A stretch of 64,000 bases of DNA from Gloeopeniophorella convolvens. Taxonomy: Eukaryota; Basidiomycota; Agaricomycetes; Russulales. Under the pieces are notes generated by a model. It did no database searches and was not told the DNA's origin. It saw only the letters and a program-made list of their open reading frames with translations. A program made the translations under genes and the position numbers. This document shows positions 1 to 11,169 of this stretch, in pieces (position 1 is the stretch's first letter; each line of letters starts with the position of its first letter). The stretch lies in contig WTXD01000005.1 of NCBI GenBank assembly GCA_022496205.1, forward strand, positions 124,001 to 188,000. Reading direction: 5' to 3'.

Positions 1-1023
1 GCTTTCATTCAACCAACTAGGATATGCAACGACCATCCTGCGCACAATGATAGGGGAAATACGCCACCCATAATGACGATGTACCGACTATCAGGGGAGG
101 GGAGCTAACCGGTGGCCGACCGGAATTTCATGCGCTTGGCGCAGACTAGCGTAGACCTAAGGTTCCCCGGATTTTACAGTGAGTGCTGCAGCACAAGGAA
201 GAAGCATGCGCAGCTGAGTACCTATATACACAAAGGCCGACAGAAGACCCCACACCATGTAACTATGTATGTGAGACATGTGAGAAAGATAATACACATA
301 TAAACGCACATACCTACTGAAGATGAGCTGACGGAAAATGCTGCGATTCGTGCATAGTCCCAATCCTTTTTGATCGGCAACCCGACGGGATCGACCAGAC
401 GTACCAAACCAAGTCACCACGTACAAACCTTGTTGGTTATAATTGAAAGGTAAGTAATATTTTTGATGTAAAAACCCAGCTGGTCGCGTGAGGGACCCTG
501 AGAGACCAAGGGTCGAAAGTTAGTCGAAACAGCAGGTTCGATCAAAATATAGCATCGAAACCGCCAGCGATAAACTCCACAGCCATTGTAACCATTTGCG
601 TGGGTGGCCGTGTCGCCAACTAGTCTAGGTGGCACTACGGTCACAGACAGTTAGATGTGGACCGCACCACTAGTAGGTTTAGTTGGGGTCACTGATCATG
701 AAGGCCAACGCATCCTTGACGCATCCCCTCAGCTGTCCGGAAATAAATTGAACAGCAAGGGACGCCGAGGGCTGAGAATATTACCTCTTAGAGCAATTAG
801 ACACCGGATATGTGCAACTCTGTGAAAGTACGGCGTTCAAACTAACCAGGGTGGATGTGGAAAGTGACTGAGCCAACACGCGGTGCCGCCGAAGGCTCTG
901 CCACCGGCACGTGATGGGAAAGGCGGAGATGAAATCTGGCGCGTCTTAGTTCAGCTCACTCTCAAGTTCAACTTTTCAAGTTCAACCAGTCCGCGTTTCA
1001 CTATTCGTCCCTCTCATTTTACG
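1..1023. other. Intergenic, no gene seen
   Basis: No reading frame here resembles a known family. The short open frames lack spliceable partners. The last 150 bases are probably the promoter and 5' leader of the E2 gene that follows. They are pyrimidine-rich just before the ATG, as in many basidiomycete leaders. Confidence 0.4.
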
Positions 1024-2113
1024 ATGGTGAGCACCACGGTAGCGCTCATCGGCGTTGCTCTCACGCTCCTCTCCAGTCTATCCCCTATGCTGCCATGCGC
1101 CGCCTCATGCGCGAACTGAAAGAACTCAGGACAACACCTTCCGAAGGTATTCGCGTTCAGATTAGCGAGGAGAGCGTGCTGGACGTTGTCGGCATCATTC
1201 AGGGACCTGGTAAGCTGGCCGCCAGAAAATTTGGCTTTTGGAGTACCTGGGCACGCGGCTGACGCGTGTCCACAGAGGGCACACCTTACGAGGGTGGCTA
1301 CTTCCGCGTGAAGTTCGAATTCACAGAAGAGTTTCCTGCAGCACCACCAAAATGTGAGATCTGTTCGCTTCCGTGAAATGTGAGCTCACACCGACGGTAG
1401 GTTGGTTCACCACCAAGATTTTCCACCCAAATGTCTCGAGCGCGGGTGAGATCTGTGTCAACACCCTCAAAAAGGACTGGAAGTCGTCGTACGGTATTGG
1501 ACACATTCTGGTCACGATAAAGTGCCTGCTTATCTACCCCAACCCCGATTCCGCCCTTGACGAGGAGGCAGGCAAGCTACTACAAGAGAATTACGAGAGT
1601 TACTGTGAACGCGCGAAGCTCATCACGAGCGTACATGCCACACCCAAGGTGAGTCTTTCCTTCGTTTACTGCGTGTGGCGGAGTTGACCTGTGTCCCACC
1701 ATTTACAGGTTCCTCCACCAGAATTTGCACAAGCGACCGCTTCTGACACGCTCGACGCCCCTGCACCTATCACCGCCTCCCTCCCTTCTGCATCTTCCCT
1801 ATCGTCAACACTTACACCTCCTTCGCCGCAGAAGGGCGCGGTTGTCATTACAACGACGGCCGTTCCTTTACAAACGTCCGCATCGAACACGCTCTCGGTG
1901 TCATCATCTCTATCTTCTCTCGCCGGCACTACCGGTGAGAAAGGCAAGGACCGTGTCGCATCTCCCGCGCCCCTTGGAACGGCGGATTCCAACGTCGCGC
2001 CCGCCATGAACGCGAGCACAGGTACAGGCAGCAGTAACGCCAAGTCGGTGAAGCGCGGAGCCGCACCGGGAGTGGCAGGCGAGAAACGCAAGAAGGCCCT
2101 CAAGCGACTGTAG
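1024..2113 (+). CDS. UBE2S: Ubiquitin-conjugating enzyme E2, UBE2S type
   Basis: Predicted E2 of the UBE2S (E2-EPF) class, which in animals extends K11-linked ubiquitin chains with the APC/C. Exons are 1024-1026, 1077-1209, 1276-1353, 1401-1648 and 1709-2113 (288 aa). The first exon is only the ATG; splicing it to 1077 gives [18 protein letters not shown], an E2 helix 1. The UBC fold follows, with [13 protein letters not shown], the HPN motif ([18 protein letters not shown]) and its active-site Cys, then the class-specific [20 protein letters not shown] stretch. After the core comes about 130 residues of Ser/Ala/Thr-rich tail that ends KKALKRL. Animal UBE2S ends in a similar basic LRRL tail that docks on the APC/C, so a similar role is inferred. 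The family assignment is firm; the APC/C role in this fungus is inference. Confidence 0.93.
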
Positions 2114-3423
2114 CTGCTTGGCTGATGTCTGTTAATCGCTGGGTGCACCGGTCGCGTCCTTGGTGCCTCTCGCGTTGTATGGTTGTGGTCTGGCTGGATG
2201 TCAGGCACGTACGCGGTCTGCCGTATGTGTAGTTCTTCCATGTTGTCTTAACAGTATTATTCAATGCACGCATTTGATGGCTTCTTGGTTGATTGATTCG
2301 CGACCTTCGTGGGTTGGTCCGCACGAATGGTGATGCTTCGGAGTGTTGAGCGGCGTAAAGATTTCCGTCTCCGGGAGAGATTGGGGAAGGATCGTCCCGT
2401 CGTGGTTTCGAGATGCGAAAGCGTTGGGACCACTCGCTCACACTGTCAACGTCGGCGTAGGGGTTGGCCCACCAGGACGACGATTCCAGGCCTTCGTTGC
2501 CCACTGTCTCACAGAACGACTCACAGAACGCCGTCTCTGAGAGGATCGTCGGGCATGATGCAACACAGGTTTACTTAGTCACTAAGCGAGAGAAGCCCCG
2601 AGGACTCTTCCGCATTGGGAAGCCCGCCAAGTCTGGTCATCAGGTCGCCCTTACGCTACGCGATCCCCGCACACTCTCCGGACCCCCACCCTTTACGATC
2701 GCCAGAGTCATGCAACCAGATGTAACCTCGAGAAGACAACGGGGCATCGCGCGGTCGCACCGGCGTAGACTTGGTCACAGGATCCGCCCAGTTCACGTGC
2801 GCTCATTCCCCACCTGCTTTCCCCTGGCCCGCCAACGCAACAAAGTCCCAATGCAGGCGAACGTCCGTGGGGCGCACGACTTCGCGGACGCCGTTGCCTG
2901 CCGTCGCTCACGATCGTGCAATCAGCGTGCTCCACCTGTCTGCGGCGCCCGCTCTGTCGCCCAGCCCTGCTCACCTGGCCCAGACGACGCGGTGGCAACG
3001 CGCGCTAAGGGGCTTCGTCCATAGAAACAGAGGCCATGCGCTAGTCCTCATGACACATGTACGTCCTCCCCCTGCCGCGGCTCGCTCAACGGCTTGCTCA
3101 TGCGCCTGCGTCCGCCAGCGCGAGTAAGGCCTTGGGGTATGCGGAAGGCAACCCGCCAGTGCGTCGGGATGGTCACGGCGAGGTGTGGACTCATGTCAAC
3201 GTTGTCTGCATTATTCGATCGGCTGGGGCGGCAATTGATCACAGAAGTATCGCGCGGTGAGCTTCCATCTTGCGCGTCGGTTTGCCATTAAAATTCCAAG
3301 CTTCTCTGAGCGCGCCAACAAGGTATATAAGCTCGGCCGTACTTCGACCCCACTTCGGAACGAGCGTCACCCTCCTCTGACGGTACCTCGCCCTCTCGCA
3401 CGTTGCATTGAGTTGCTCTACCG
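2114..3423. other. Intergenic; no recognised gene
   Basis: A plus-strand open frame of about 190 codons lies at 2464-3024, but its product is Arg/Pro-rich, matches no family I know, and overlapping frames on the other strand are equally open. I therefore do not call it. The right end is the promoter of the beta-glucosidase gene. Confidence 0.35.
3324..3330 (+). promoter_or_regulatory. Candidate TATA box of the beta-glucosidase gene
   Basis: TATATAA lies 94 bases before the ATG at 3424, in an otherwise GC-rich stretch. This spacing suits a secreted, inducible enzyme with a leader of roughly 60 bases. Position and motif are seen; function is inferred. Confidence 0.5.
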
Positions 3424-6400
3424 ATGCGGACTACCATCTTCCTGGCTCTGCTCGGCGCGAGCGGTGTCCTCGCATCGTCTGCGCCGGCCGGCTCGTCGAC
3501 ATCGACAGCTTCGTCGAGTGCGCCACCCTCGTCCGCTTCAACTCCATCCTCCTCTACCCCGACCGATACATCGTCGGTGCCGCCTTCCTCTGCTCCGGCA
3601 TCAACCTCCGCCAGTTCGTCTGTGTCAGGCACCGAGAGCTCGTCCTCGGCGACCTCTTCGGTGTCCTCGGCGACCTCTTCGGTATCCTCGACCACCTCTT
3701 CGGTCTCCTTAACGACCTCTTCGGTGCCCTCGACCACGACCGACACGCTTACCTCTGTGTCGATCACCTCCCAAACATCCAGCACAGATACTGGGGCTTC
3801 TACCGAGATCCCGTCCAGCGTTCCAATCATGTCGTACCCCTTCCAGCCCTTCCCATCGCCTTCTTCCGAACCTGCTATTCCAGGCGTCTACCCTGCATCT
3901 TCGCCCAAGTCTCCTCCTCCCGTCGAGAGCCCTGGCTTAGTCCCAGACTTTGCACCCGCGTGGAGCGCTGCATACAAAAAGGCCAAAGCCAAGGTAAGCT
4001 CGTCGTTTTGGTAGACCCTCTTTCCACGTCCCCTCGTATCGTACGACTGGGCTGCGGGCGCTGTGGCGCGCGGGTTATTGTGGCCGCGTGCGGCTGATTG
4101 ATCGATGACGGATATCGAAGCACGCTTCTATGACGCGTGCGAGTCTTCGCAGTCGCCGCGCCGCGTCTATCAGGCGCGACGCGACGCGGTCACATGACTG
4201 CATACAGCCCGCGTTTTGGGATCGATGGATCTTCTCTGACGACTTCCATATACAGATTGCTACTTTCTCGCTCGAGCAGAAGGTGAACCTCACCACCGGC
4301 GTGGGATGGATGGGTGGTCTCTGTGTTGGAAACACGCCCCCCGTAGGCGACTTCCCTGGCCTCTGCCTCGAGGACTCGCCTCTTGGCGTGCGCTTTGCAG
4401 ATTTCGCTACGGCCTTCCCCGCCGGAGTCAACACCGCCAGCACGTGAGTCAACGGGCGCTCCTATGCTCCAAAACCCAAATAACATGGCTGACCATGTGA
4501 ATAGGTGGAAGCGCTCCCTGTTCCGCTCGCGCGGTGCCGCAATGGGTCAAGAACATGTCGGAAAGGGCGTCAATGTCGCGCTCGGGCCTATGATGAACTT
4601 GGGTCGCATCGCCCAGGGGGGACGCAACTGGGAAGGCTTCGGTGCTGACCCATTCCTCTCGGGCGCTGCTGCGTACGAGACTGTCCTTGGTCTGCAATCT
4701 GCGGGTGTCCAAGCGTGCGCAAAGCACTACATCAACAAGTACGCTTTCCGCATCGACTTGAACCCTCGTGCTGACGTCCACGGTGTGCAACAGCGAGCAG
4801 GAACACTTCCGTACGCAGGAAAGCTCGAACGTCGACGACAGGACAGAGCATGAGATCTACGCTGCGCCGTTCCTTCGCAGCGTTATGGCAGGCGTTGCAT
4901 CCATCATGTGCTCATACAACCTCGTGAACGGCACGTACGCCTGCGAAAACAACAGCACCCTGAATCGGATTCTCAAGGACGAGTTCGGCTTCCAGGGCTA
5001 CGTCATGTCCGACTGGTCTGCGCAGCACTCGACCATCAGCGCGATCACTGGACTCGACATGACGATGCCTGGTGACATTACCTTCAATTCGAACACTACC
5101 TACTTTGGCGCCAACCTCACCGCGTACGTTCGAAACCATACGATCCCGGTGTCGCGCGTCGACGACATGGCGACGCGCATCCTCGCTTCGTGGTACCTCC
5201 TTGGCCAGGACTCGCCGGACTACCCCAAGACAAACTTCAACGCGTTCTTCCCTCTCGATGAGGCAACCAACAAGCATGTAGACGTGCAGGCTGACCATGT
5301 GACTGTCGTCCGCGAAATCGACACAGCCAGTACTGTCCTTCTCAAGAACGTGAAGGGTGCATTGCCGCTTAAGAAGCCGCGCAAGATTGTGCTCATCGGT
5401 TCCGACGCGGGACCCTCACACACCACTGGTCCGAACGCATTCAGTGACCAGGGTGGCGTTGACGGCATTCTGGCTATGGGCTGGGGCTCAGGGTGAGGAG
5501 ATTGTTTCGTGAAGCTCCAGCGCGTGCTGATCTCCAATAGGACCGCATGGTTCACATATCTCATTTCTGTGAGCACCCATACATTGTTTCGCACCACTGT
5601 TTGCTGATCTTGATCTAAACAGCCGTACGAAGCAATTCAGGCGCGCGCACGCCAGGACCACACTACCTTCTCGTGGCTCTTCAACGACTTCGATCTCGTT
5701 GGTGCTGGGAATGCAGCGATCCAACAAGACGCGGCGATCGTTTTCTTGCAAGCCGACTCTGGTGAAGACTACATCACCGTGGATGGCAATGAAGGTGACA
5801 GGTATGTATGGCGCAATCCTATACGAGGTAGCTGAGACTCTGACCACGCTCTATCCAGGAAAAACCTTACGGCGTGGCACAACGGTGACGCGCTCGTCAA
5901 CGCCGTCGCAGCGAACAACAAGAACACGATCGTCGTCGTGCACTCTGTCGGCCCACTTATCCTCGAGCCATGGATTGAAAACCCGAATGTGACCGCAGTG
6001 CTCTGGGCCGGGCTTGGCGGCACCGAGACTGGAAACGCGCTCGTCGACATCCTGTACGGAACCGCGAACCCGAGCGGACGCCTCCCCTACACGATTGCCA
6101 AGTCACCGAGCGACTATCCCGCGCAGCTCGACTCGGGCGGAAGCGGCGATCAGGTCCTGAACATCACGTATACCGAGGGGTGCGTTTGATCGAGCTCTGC
6201 ATTGCTGAAAAGGTACTCACTCAGCCTTGATCTGTAGACTGTTCATCGATTACCGCCACTTCGATGCCGCGAACATCACGCCGCGCTTCGAATTCGGCTT
6301 CGGGTTGAGCTACACCACGTTCAAGTACTCTGGCCTCTCGATCGGCAAGGTATTTGGCGGGTATGACCAGGACGCAAAGTTCGAGGTCGCATGGGCTGCA

Positions 6401-6812
6401 GGCAAGCCTAGCCCGCAAGCAACTGGCTCGTCCTCGGCGCTCTGGCTCCACCGTCCGGCCATCAGCGTGTCGTTCACTCTGCAGAATATGGGCAAGGTCG
6501 AGGGTACTGAGGTGTGTCTCTTGCGTTTTCTCGTAGTGGGATAGAACTGACACGAGTGCGTGGCGACAGATCCCGCAGGTGTACCTCCACTTCCCTGCGA
6601 CCGCCGGCGAGCCGCCGTCTGTCCTGCGCGGCTTCACCGATGTTGATTTGAAGCCGGGCCAGTCCAAGCGCGTCACTATCACGCTCTCCCGGTACGACCT
6701 CTCCATCTGGGACGTCGTTAGTCAGTCGTGGGTGCGCCCGTCCGGCACGTTCAGCCTCTCGGTCGGCGCAAGCAGCCGCGACCTGCGCCTTAAAAGCACG
6801 GTTCCGCTTTGA
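3424..6812 (+). CDS. Secreted GH3 beta-glucosidase with Ser/Thr-rich N-terminal linker
   Basis: Predicted extracellular beta-glucosidase that releases glucose from cellobiose and other beta-glucosides. Nine exons: 3424-3993, 4256-4443, 4505-4738, 4794-5492, 5541-5568, 5623-5801, 5859-6179, 6238-6511 and 6570-6812 (911 aa). A signal peptide ([18 protein letters not shown]) is followed by about 150 residues rich in Ser/Thr/Pro, including four 7-residue TSSVSxx units, which are probably O-glycosylated. The GH3 N-domain follows ([52 protein letters not shown]) with the nucleophile region [16 protein letters not shown], where the Asp of SDW is the expected nucleophile. Next come the GH3 C-domain ([30 protein letters not shown]) and a fibronectin-III-like end ([25 protein letters not shown]). 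The first intron (262 nt) is unusually long. GH3 identity is secure; substrate range is not determined. Confidence 0.95.
3651..3734 (+). repeat. 21-bp coding tandem repeat (4 units)
   Basis: Four imperfect 21-bp units built on ACCTCTTCGGTxTCCTCG encode [21 protein letters not shown] and TSSVPST in the linker of the beta-glucosidase. Differences fall mostly at the ends of the unit. In-frame repeats of this kind can change copy number without breaking the gene. Confidence 0.8.
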
Positions 6813-8304
6813 ACGCCTGAGCCACACGACGGGTAGTTTCATGCTCGTTTTTTTTTCTAATTTATCGAGGAAGGGAAAAAAAAAGGGGGGGCCAGTATAC
6901 CCTAAGATGTACCTCTATAGTGCATGTTTGAATGAGGTGCTTTACCAGTTCGTCATGCCATAGTGCGATTGAATTGGAACCGGGGGCTCCGGTGACACCC
7001 AGTAATTGGGGCCGGCAGCGGCCGAGAGGGACTTGACTCTCGCCGCTCGCTGCAGCTGTTTCGACCGAACCACCACTACCATATACTTCGACTTGACCCT
7101 TACTCACAATCTTAGTCACTATCATTGCACCCGGACGACCATCGACCAATGACCGGTGACCTGGCATGATTTGACCGACAACGGACTGGGAATACAGCAC
7201 CGCCTTTGACGCTCCACATCAATCTCTCAAACGTGTCAACGATATGCGGGATTCCTCTCAACGAACTCCTTCCAGTTCTTGTGTGAGGGACGCGGGGTCT
7301 AACAGGGGGAACGTAAAATCCTGCTGCCCGGTCAGTCGAACGCTTCGATACGGAGGTGTGCGTGTACGTGTAATGTACCCCATCTGCAGGGGCCAAAGAG
7401 CCAGTAAGTATGCATCTCTCTTCAATAGAGTCGCCAATAGGTTTATGGCCACCAAATATGCAGGGCGACACCTGCGCTCATGGTACGTCCATTTGTTCGC
7501 CTTGGACAACCCCGAGAGTAACGTTGGTACGGACTCTATGGATTCTGCCACGTTGGGCCATGCCTTGAGGCAAGAGTCCCTCTGGCGCACCCGCAGACAC
7601 ACAGGCACAGCTGTTTGATATGGCATACGAGCGTCATGATGCCGCGTTGCTGAGCTCTCCCTGTTTCTTCACGCTTTAGCTACCAGAAGAATGTCGTAAC
7701 AATTTAAGACGTGGGGTACTACTCACAGTATCTGGGGTACGCAGCCTTCCTTACCTCCCTTCCCTGTCCGGTTTTGATGGCTGGCTATGACGTTGCCATG
7801 GCCGGTCAAGCCTGCTCTGGCTTGCTGGCGCCGCAAAATATCCCCCAGTTTGGGCACCAACTTGGGCAGCAGGTTGGACGGCGGCTTTTGATCGTCCTGC
7901 TAATCACGTACACAAGGTCATGAGTGGCGAGCGCAGCGTGCTGATCCCGAGATATTCATCAATGGGCTGTTGATGCCGAGCCATCACCATCTCGCTCCAC
8001 TGAGCGCCTTGTTGTTCAACGTTCACGGACTGTGATTTGCTTTTCTGGATGGCCCGTGTGAATGTGTAGTGCGCAGCGAACGCCCTTTCAGGCATAACGC
8101 AATAACGCCCGGGCGACACCGTCGCCTTATGGCACGGCTTCCGCTGAGCGTGCCCTATATAGGCACGCCGTCCTTTCTGCTGCGGGCCCGTCGCTCCTGG
8201 TTCCCGCCACATCCAATGATTCCCGTAGGCACCTGAATTAATGGGAAACAGCACCTCCAGCAAACCGCCACGCGCGCCTGATAAGCTTAGCAAAGAGGAG
8301 ACAC
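6813..8304. other. Intergenic; no recognised gene
   Basis: The stretch starts with a poly-A/T-rich 3' region after the beta-glucosidase stop, with runs of T and A near 6848-6885. Beyond that, neither strand gives a frame with recognisable protein features. Short open frames at 7112-7626 on both strands overlap one another and show no conserved motif. Confidence 0.35.
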
Positions 8305-9215
8305 ATGAGTGGCATCATACGGTCCTACTTCTCGGTTCGTCTCTATACATGCGAGTTGTGGTCGAGTGTGCCGGACTAAGTTGCGCTTGATGCAGGTTCC
8401 AACCAGTCTGGAAAGCACAGGTTTGTCGCTCTCGCGCGGTCCAGCACCTACTTCAGAGGCAGCTATGATCCGTAAGTACCGCACAACCACGAATGATGTC
8501 CTTTGTTTCACCTGGACCCCCAGTTCCACAGATCATTTGGTCGGAGATCACCGCGCCGACCTGAGGTGGAGAGACTTCAACGAAATATTCCTCAACCTAA
8601 ACGGTACATCCATGCGGCTTGTCGACGTGCGCGACCAGCTGATCGAGGACTGGGACGAGCTCGCGCGCGCCCTGGAGGGCACGGTCGACTGCGTCATTTT
8701 CTGCGCCTCCCTTGCGGAGTACGACCAGGCGGTCCGCGCGCAGGCTGGCGCTCGGCCATCTTTGGCCCCCGGCGGGGCCAGCCCGCCACGGACACGCCTC
8801 GGCGCGTCGCTGGCGCACTTTACCGCCCTCTGCGCCGCGCCGCGGCTCAAGGCAGCGCCGTTCATCCTCCTCCTGACCGCGCGCGACGCGCTCGCGTCGA
8901 AGCTTCCCAACGCACCCCTCGACACGTTCTTCCCTGGATACACGGGCGGCTCTAGCGTACGCGCGGCGGCGAAGCACATCCGGCGAACGTTCGTGCGCGC
9001 AGGCAGAAAGAGCGGAGGCTCGAGCAGACACCCGAAGAGAATATGCTCGCAGTACGTGCTGGTCCTCCGGATACCATTGTCGCCTGTGCGCGGTTAGCTA
9101 ATGTACGCGGCGCAGCATCACAGATCTTGCTGGGGCAGAAGATCTCCACTTAGTGATGCGGGCGATACGGAGTATGCTCTATTACAAGGTGCTAGATGAG
9201 ACAGCCCTTTCTTAG
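8305..9215 (+). CDS. G-alpha-like GTPase, degenerate and lacking the helical domain
   Basis: Predicted divergent heterotrimeric G-protein alpha-like protein. Proposed exons are 8305-8338, 8381-8471, 8524-9051 and 9116-9215 (250 aa). The joined product has a P-loop-like VLALDAGSNQSGKH (canonical G-alpha: GAGESGKST). It then has LRLVDVRDQ-like switch II (MRLVDVRDQ against DVGGQ), followed by VDCVIFCASLAEYDQ, FILLLTARDAL where NKxD is expected, LPNAPLDTFFPGYTGG, and ICSHITDLAGAEDLHLVMRAIR near the end. These match the G-alpha order block by block. Only about 58 residues separate the P-loop from switch II, so the roughly 110-residue helical domain is missing. Key GTP-binding residues are altered, so GTPase activity is doubtful. 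Introns 2 and 3 are well supported; the first intron (GT-AAG, 42 nt) and the start are tentative. Confidence 0.72.
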
Positions 9216-9690
9216 CCCAGTTGCGGTGCGGGACGATGATGGCACGAAGATCTGAAGAGTAGTGCCAGTCAAGATTTTAGTAATGTATGATACTGCCACC
9301 AGTAATTATGTACATCTACACAGGAATGTAAGCTGTTTAATCACGTACGCAATCATCAGCGCATGCACCGAGGAATGAATGCTGTGCACGTCGAGGGCTA
9401 TCACTGCGTGAGATTCAACGCTGCAACATCACTTGTCTCGCAGCCCCCTCGCTGTGGTGATCGCGGACCAGTGCATCATATACCCGCCACCCTGATGATT
9501 GCGCGCTCCTTGTTCCCGCCTTTCGACATATACTCTGACCGCCGCGGGCGACCAGTCCCCACGGGAAATCATGCTTCCAGAGAACAAGTCAGCGAAGAGC
9601 AGAAGACACGAAGCGGGCACATACAGTTCTGCTTCTTGGTGTTCTTCTATGCGCACCAGCCAGGTTCAACTGGTAATCAAGCAGCACACG
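9216..9690. other. Intergenic between convergent genes
   Basis: This is the shared 3' region of the G-alpha-like gene and the minus-strand Med11 gene. No further coding signal is visible. It contains AT-richer sequence around 9280-9350 that could serve transcript ends on either strand. Confidence 0.4.
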
Positions 9691-10398
9691 TCACCGTGCC
9701 ACGCCGCCCATCACAACATCCTCGTCCCGATCCTCCGCGCGACGCGCATCCTGGAGGCGCGCAAGCGCATCGAACACGCCGCGCCACGCGTCCCGCTCCA
9801 CGCGCTCCTCGAGCAGCCCGCGCGCCTTCTCCCCGCTGCCCTTCTCCGCGCTCTCGCCCGGGGACGCGGGGAGCCCGACGCCCTGCCGCGGCGGGACGAA
9901 GCCGGCAGGCGGCGCGGTGAGTGCGGCGGGGGCGATGCGCGCGGCGCGGATGTGTGCGAGGGACGAGCGGAGCGCCATCTGTATGCCCTGTGTCGGGCGT
10001 AGTGGAGAGAGCGAATGTGAGTTGGGAGTGCAGGGCAGGGCGAGGGCAGGGGAGGGGCGCACGTCGAGCGTCTCGAAGTACGCGCCGGCCTCCGCGACGA
10101 ACTGCTCACTGCGCTCGTCGCCCGGTGGGAGGCCCGCGCCGGGCGCATCGGCCTGCGGGAGCGCGAGGAGTGCGAGGGCGGACGAGGCGAGGGAGAGGAG
10201 GTGGCCGATGTCCTGCGTACGTGGGTCGTGTCAGCGTCGGTGTCGTTGTCTGGTGCGGGTGGGCGGGCGCACCTTTTCGACGCGGCCAAGGTCGTGGATC
10301 TGGCGCGCGGTGCGAGAGGAGAACCAGATCGGGTCAGCGTCGTAATCGACTGCGGGGTCTGGCTGCGATTGCGATTGAGATTGGGACTGCGAGGCCAT
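9691..10398 (-). CDS. MED11: Mediator of RNA polymerase II transcription subunit 11
   Basis: Predicted Med11, a small head-module subunit of the Mediator coactivator that pairs with Med22 in the nucleus. Exons on the minus strand are 10398-10273, 10212-10063 and 9987-9691 (190 aa). After a short Gln/Ser-rich start (MASQSQSQ) comes the Med11 helical core: RTARQIHDLGRVEKDIGHLL, then SSALALLALPQ, FVAEAGAYFETLDGIQMALR and SSLAHIRAARIAPAALTAPP. That is the IxxLxxIExDI...L plus F..YF.TLxxIQ..LR pattern of fungal Med11. The C-terminal tail (EERVERDAWRGVFDALARL) looks like a further helix. The gene faces the hypothetical gene at 10636, sharing a 237-bp divergent promoter. The assignment rests on pattern and size rather than a search, but exon phases close exactly. 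Confidence 0.75.
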
Positions 10399-10635
10399 GA
10401 GCGCGGTGCTGGTTGAGAAGAGCGCGAGATCCAAGTTGCGCCGCGGGTCCGGCGGCGTTTCGCTTCGGCCTGCCCGCCGCCCGCAGTCCCGTTACAACTC
10501 TCACTGAATAGTTCGGTCGGAATGATATTCGCATCCACAAAAATATCACTGGAAGCACGATCGTATTCAAATAGCCCCCCTCGCGCAAACCTACACCGCA
10601 AGCCGATCACTCTGAAGTTCAAATCGAACCCCACC
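10399..10635. promoter_or_regulatory. Divergent promoter between Med11 and a hypothetical gene
   Basis: The 237 bases between the two ATGs must hold both promoters and both leaders. The middle (about 10500-10570) is the only AT-richer part. No clear TATA box faces either gene. Confidence 0.45.
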
Positions 10636-11169
10636 ATGTCTACAAGCAGCGTCCCCCGCGCCGCACAAGTCCAGATCCACACCGTCTCGTCCACGACAAA
10701 TGCCTCTCCCAACAAAGCCACAACAAAGCCACGCCCGCCGAACTTCTACATCCCGCTGACCGAGTGCCTCCGCATCGCGGTGGCCTGCGTGCGGTGGGGC
10801 ACGAGCGTCGCCTTCGTCCAGGTCTCGGACCCGCCCGCCTGCAGGGCACCGGGCACGCGCGTCTGGCGCGCGGATCCGACCCTGCTGTGCACAATCGCGG
10901 TCGCAGACTTTGGGCCGCACCCCGCGCCGCTGGTGGACTACTCGGCAGAGCCGCCCGAGGGCACGGTGCCGGGGTTGGTAGTGCATGGCGCGCCGGGCGG
11001 GCAGGTGGCGGTGGGCTACCGCGTGCCGTGGTACCACAAGGTGCTTGTTGGGAGGCGCGAGGGGATTGCGCCGTGGGGCGCAGACTCGGAGGGTGGTGAT
11101 GGGGAGAGGCATGTGCTAGTGTGCAGTGGGAGCCAAATACAGACCTGGCGGGAGGGCCGGGACGAGTAG
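10636..11169 (+). CDS. Hypothetical protein, unspliced
   Basis: Single-exon frame of 177 aa. The ATG at 10636 sits in a good context (CACCATGTC); in-frame codons upstream are open but come before the likely leader. The product starts with a Ser/Thr/Lys-rich segment, then a more ordered part (FYIPLTECLRIAVACVRWG, VAFVQVSDPPA, LLCTIAVADFG, VAVGYRVPWYHKVLVG, ERHVLVCSGSQIQTW). The alternating hydrophobic pattern suggests a small beta-rich domain. No signal peptide or membrane segment is visible. I do not recognise the family. Support comes from frame length, start context and its position across a divergent promoter from Med11. Confidence 0.55.
   Translation: MSTSSVPRAAQVQIHTVSSTTNASPNKATTKPRPPNFYIPLTECLRIAVACVRWGTSVAFVQVSDPPACRAPGTRVWRADPTLLCTIAVADFGPHPAPLVDYSAEPPEGTVPGLVVHGAPGGQVAVGYRVPWYHKVLVGRREGIAPWGADSEGGDGERHVLVCSGSQIQTWREGRDE

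Noticed and set aside
8472..8523. RTTT-like stretch that looks like G-alpha switch I (RTTG)
   Set aside because: It lies inside a GT-AG intron (8472-8523) whose removal joins the P-loop exon to the switch-II exon exactly in frame, so the resemblance is chance.
9711..10721. 336-codon minus-strand open frame overlapping Med11
   Set aside because: It is a GC-rich shadow in another phase; the spliced Med11 chain explains the same DNA with conserved features and exact phase closure.
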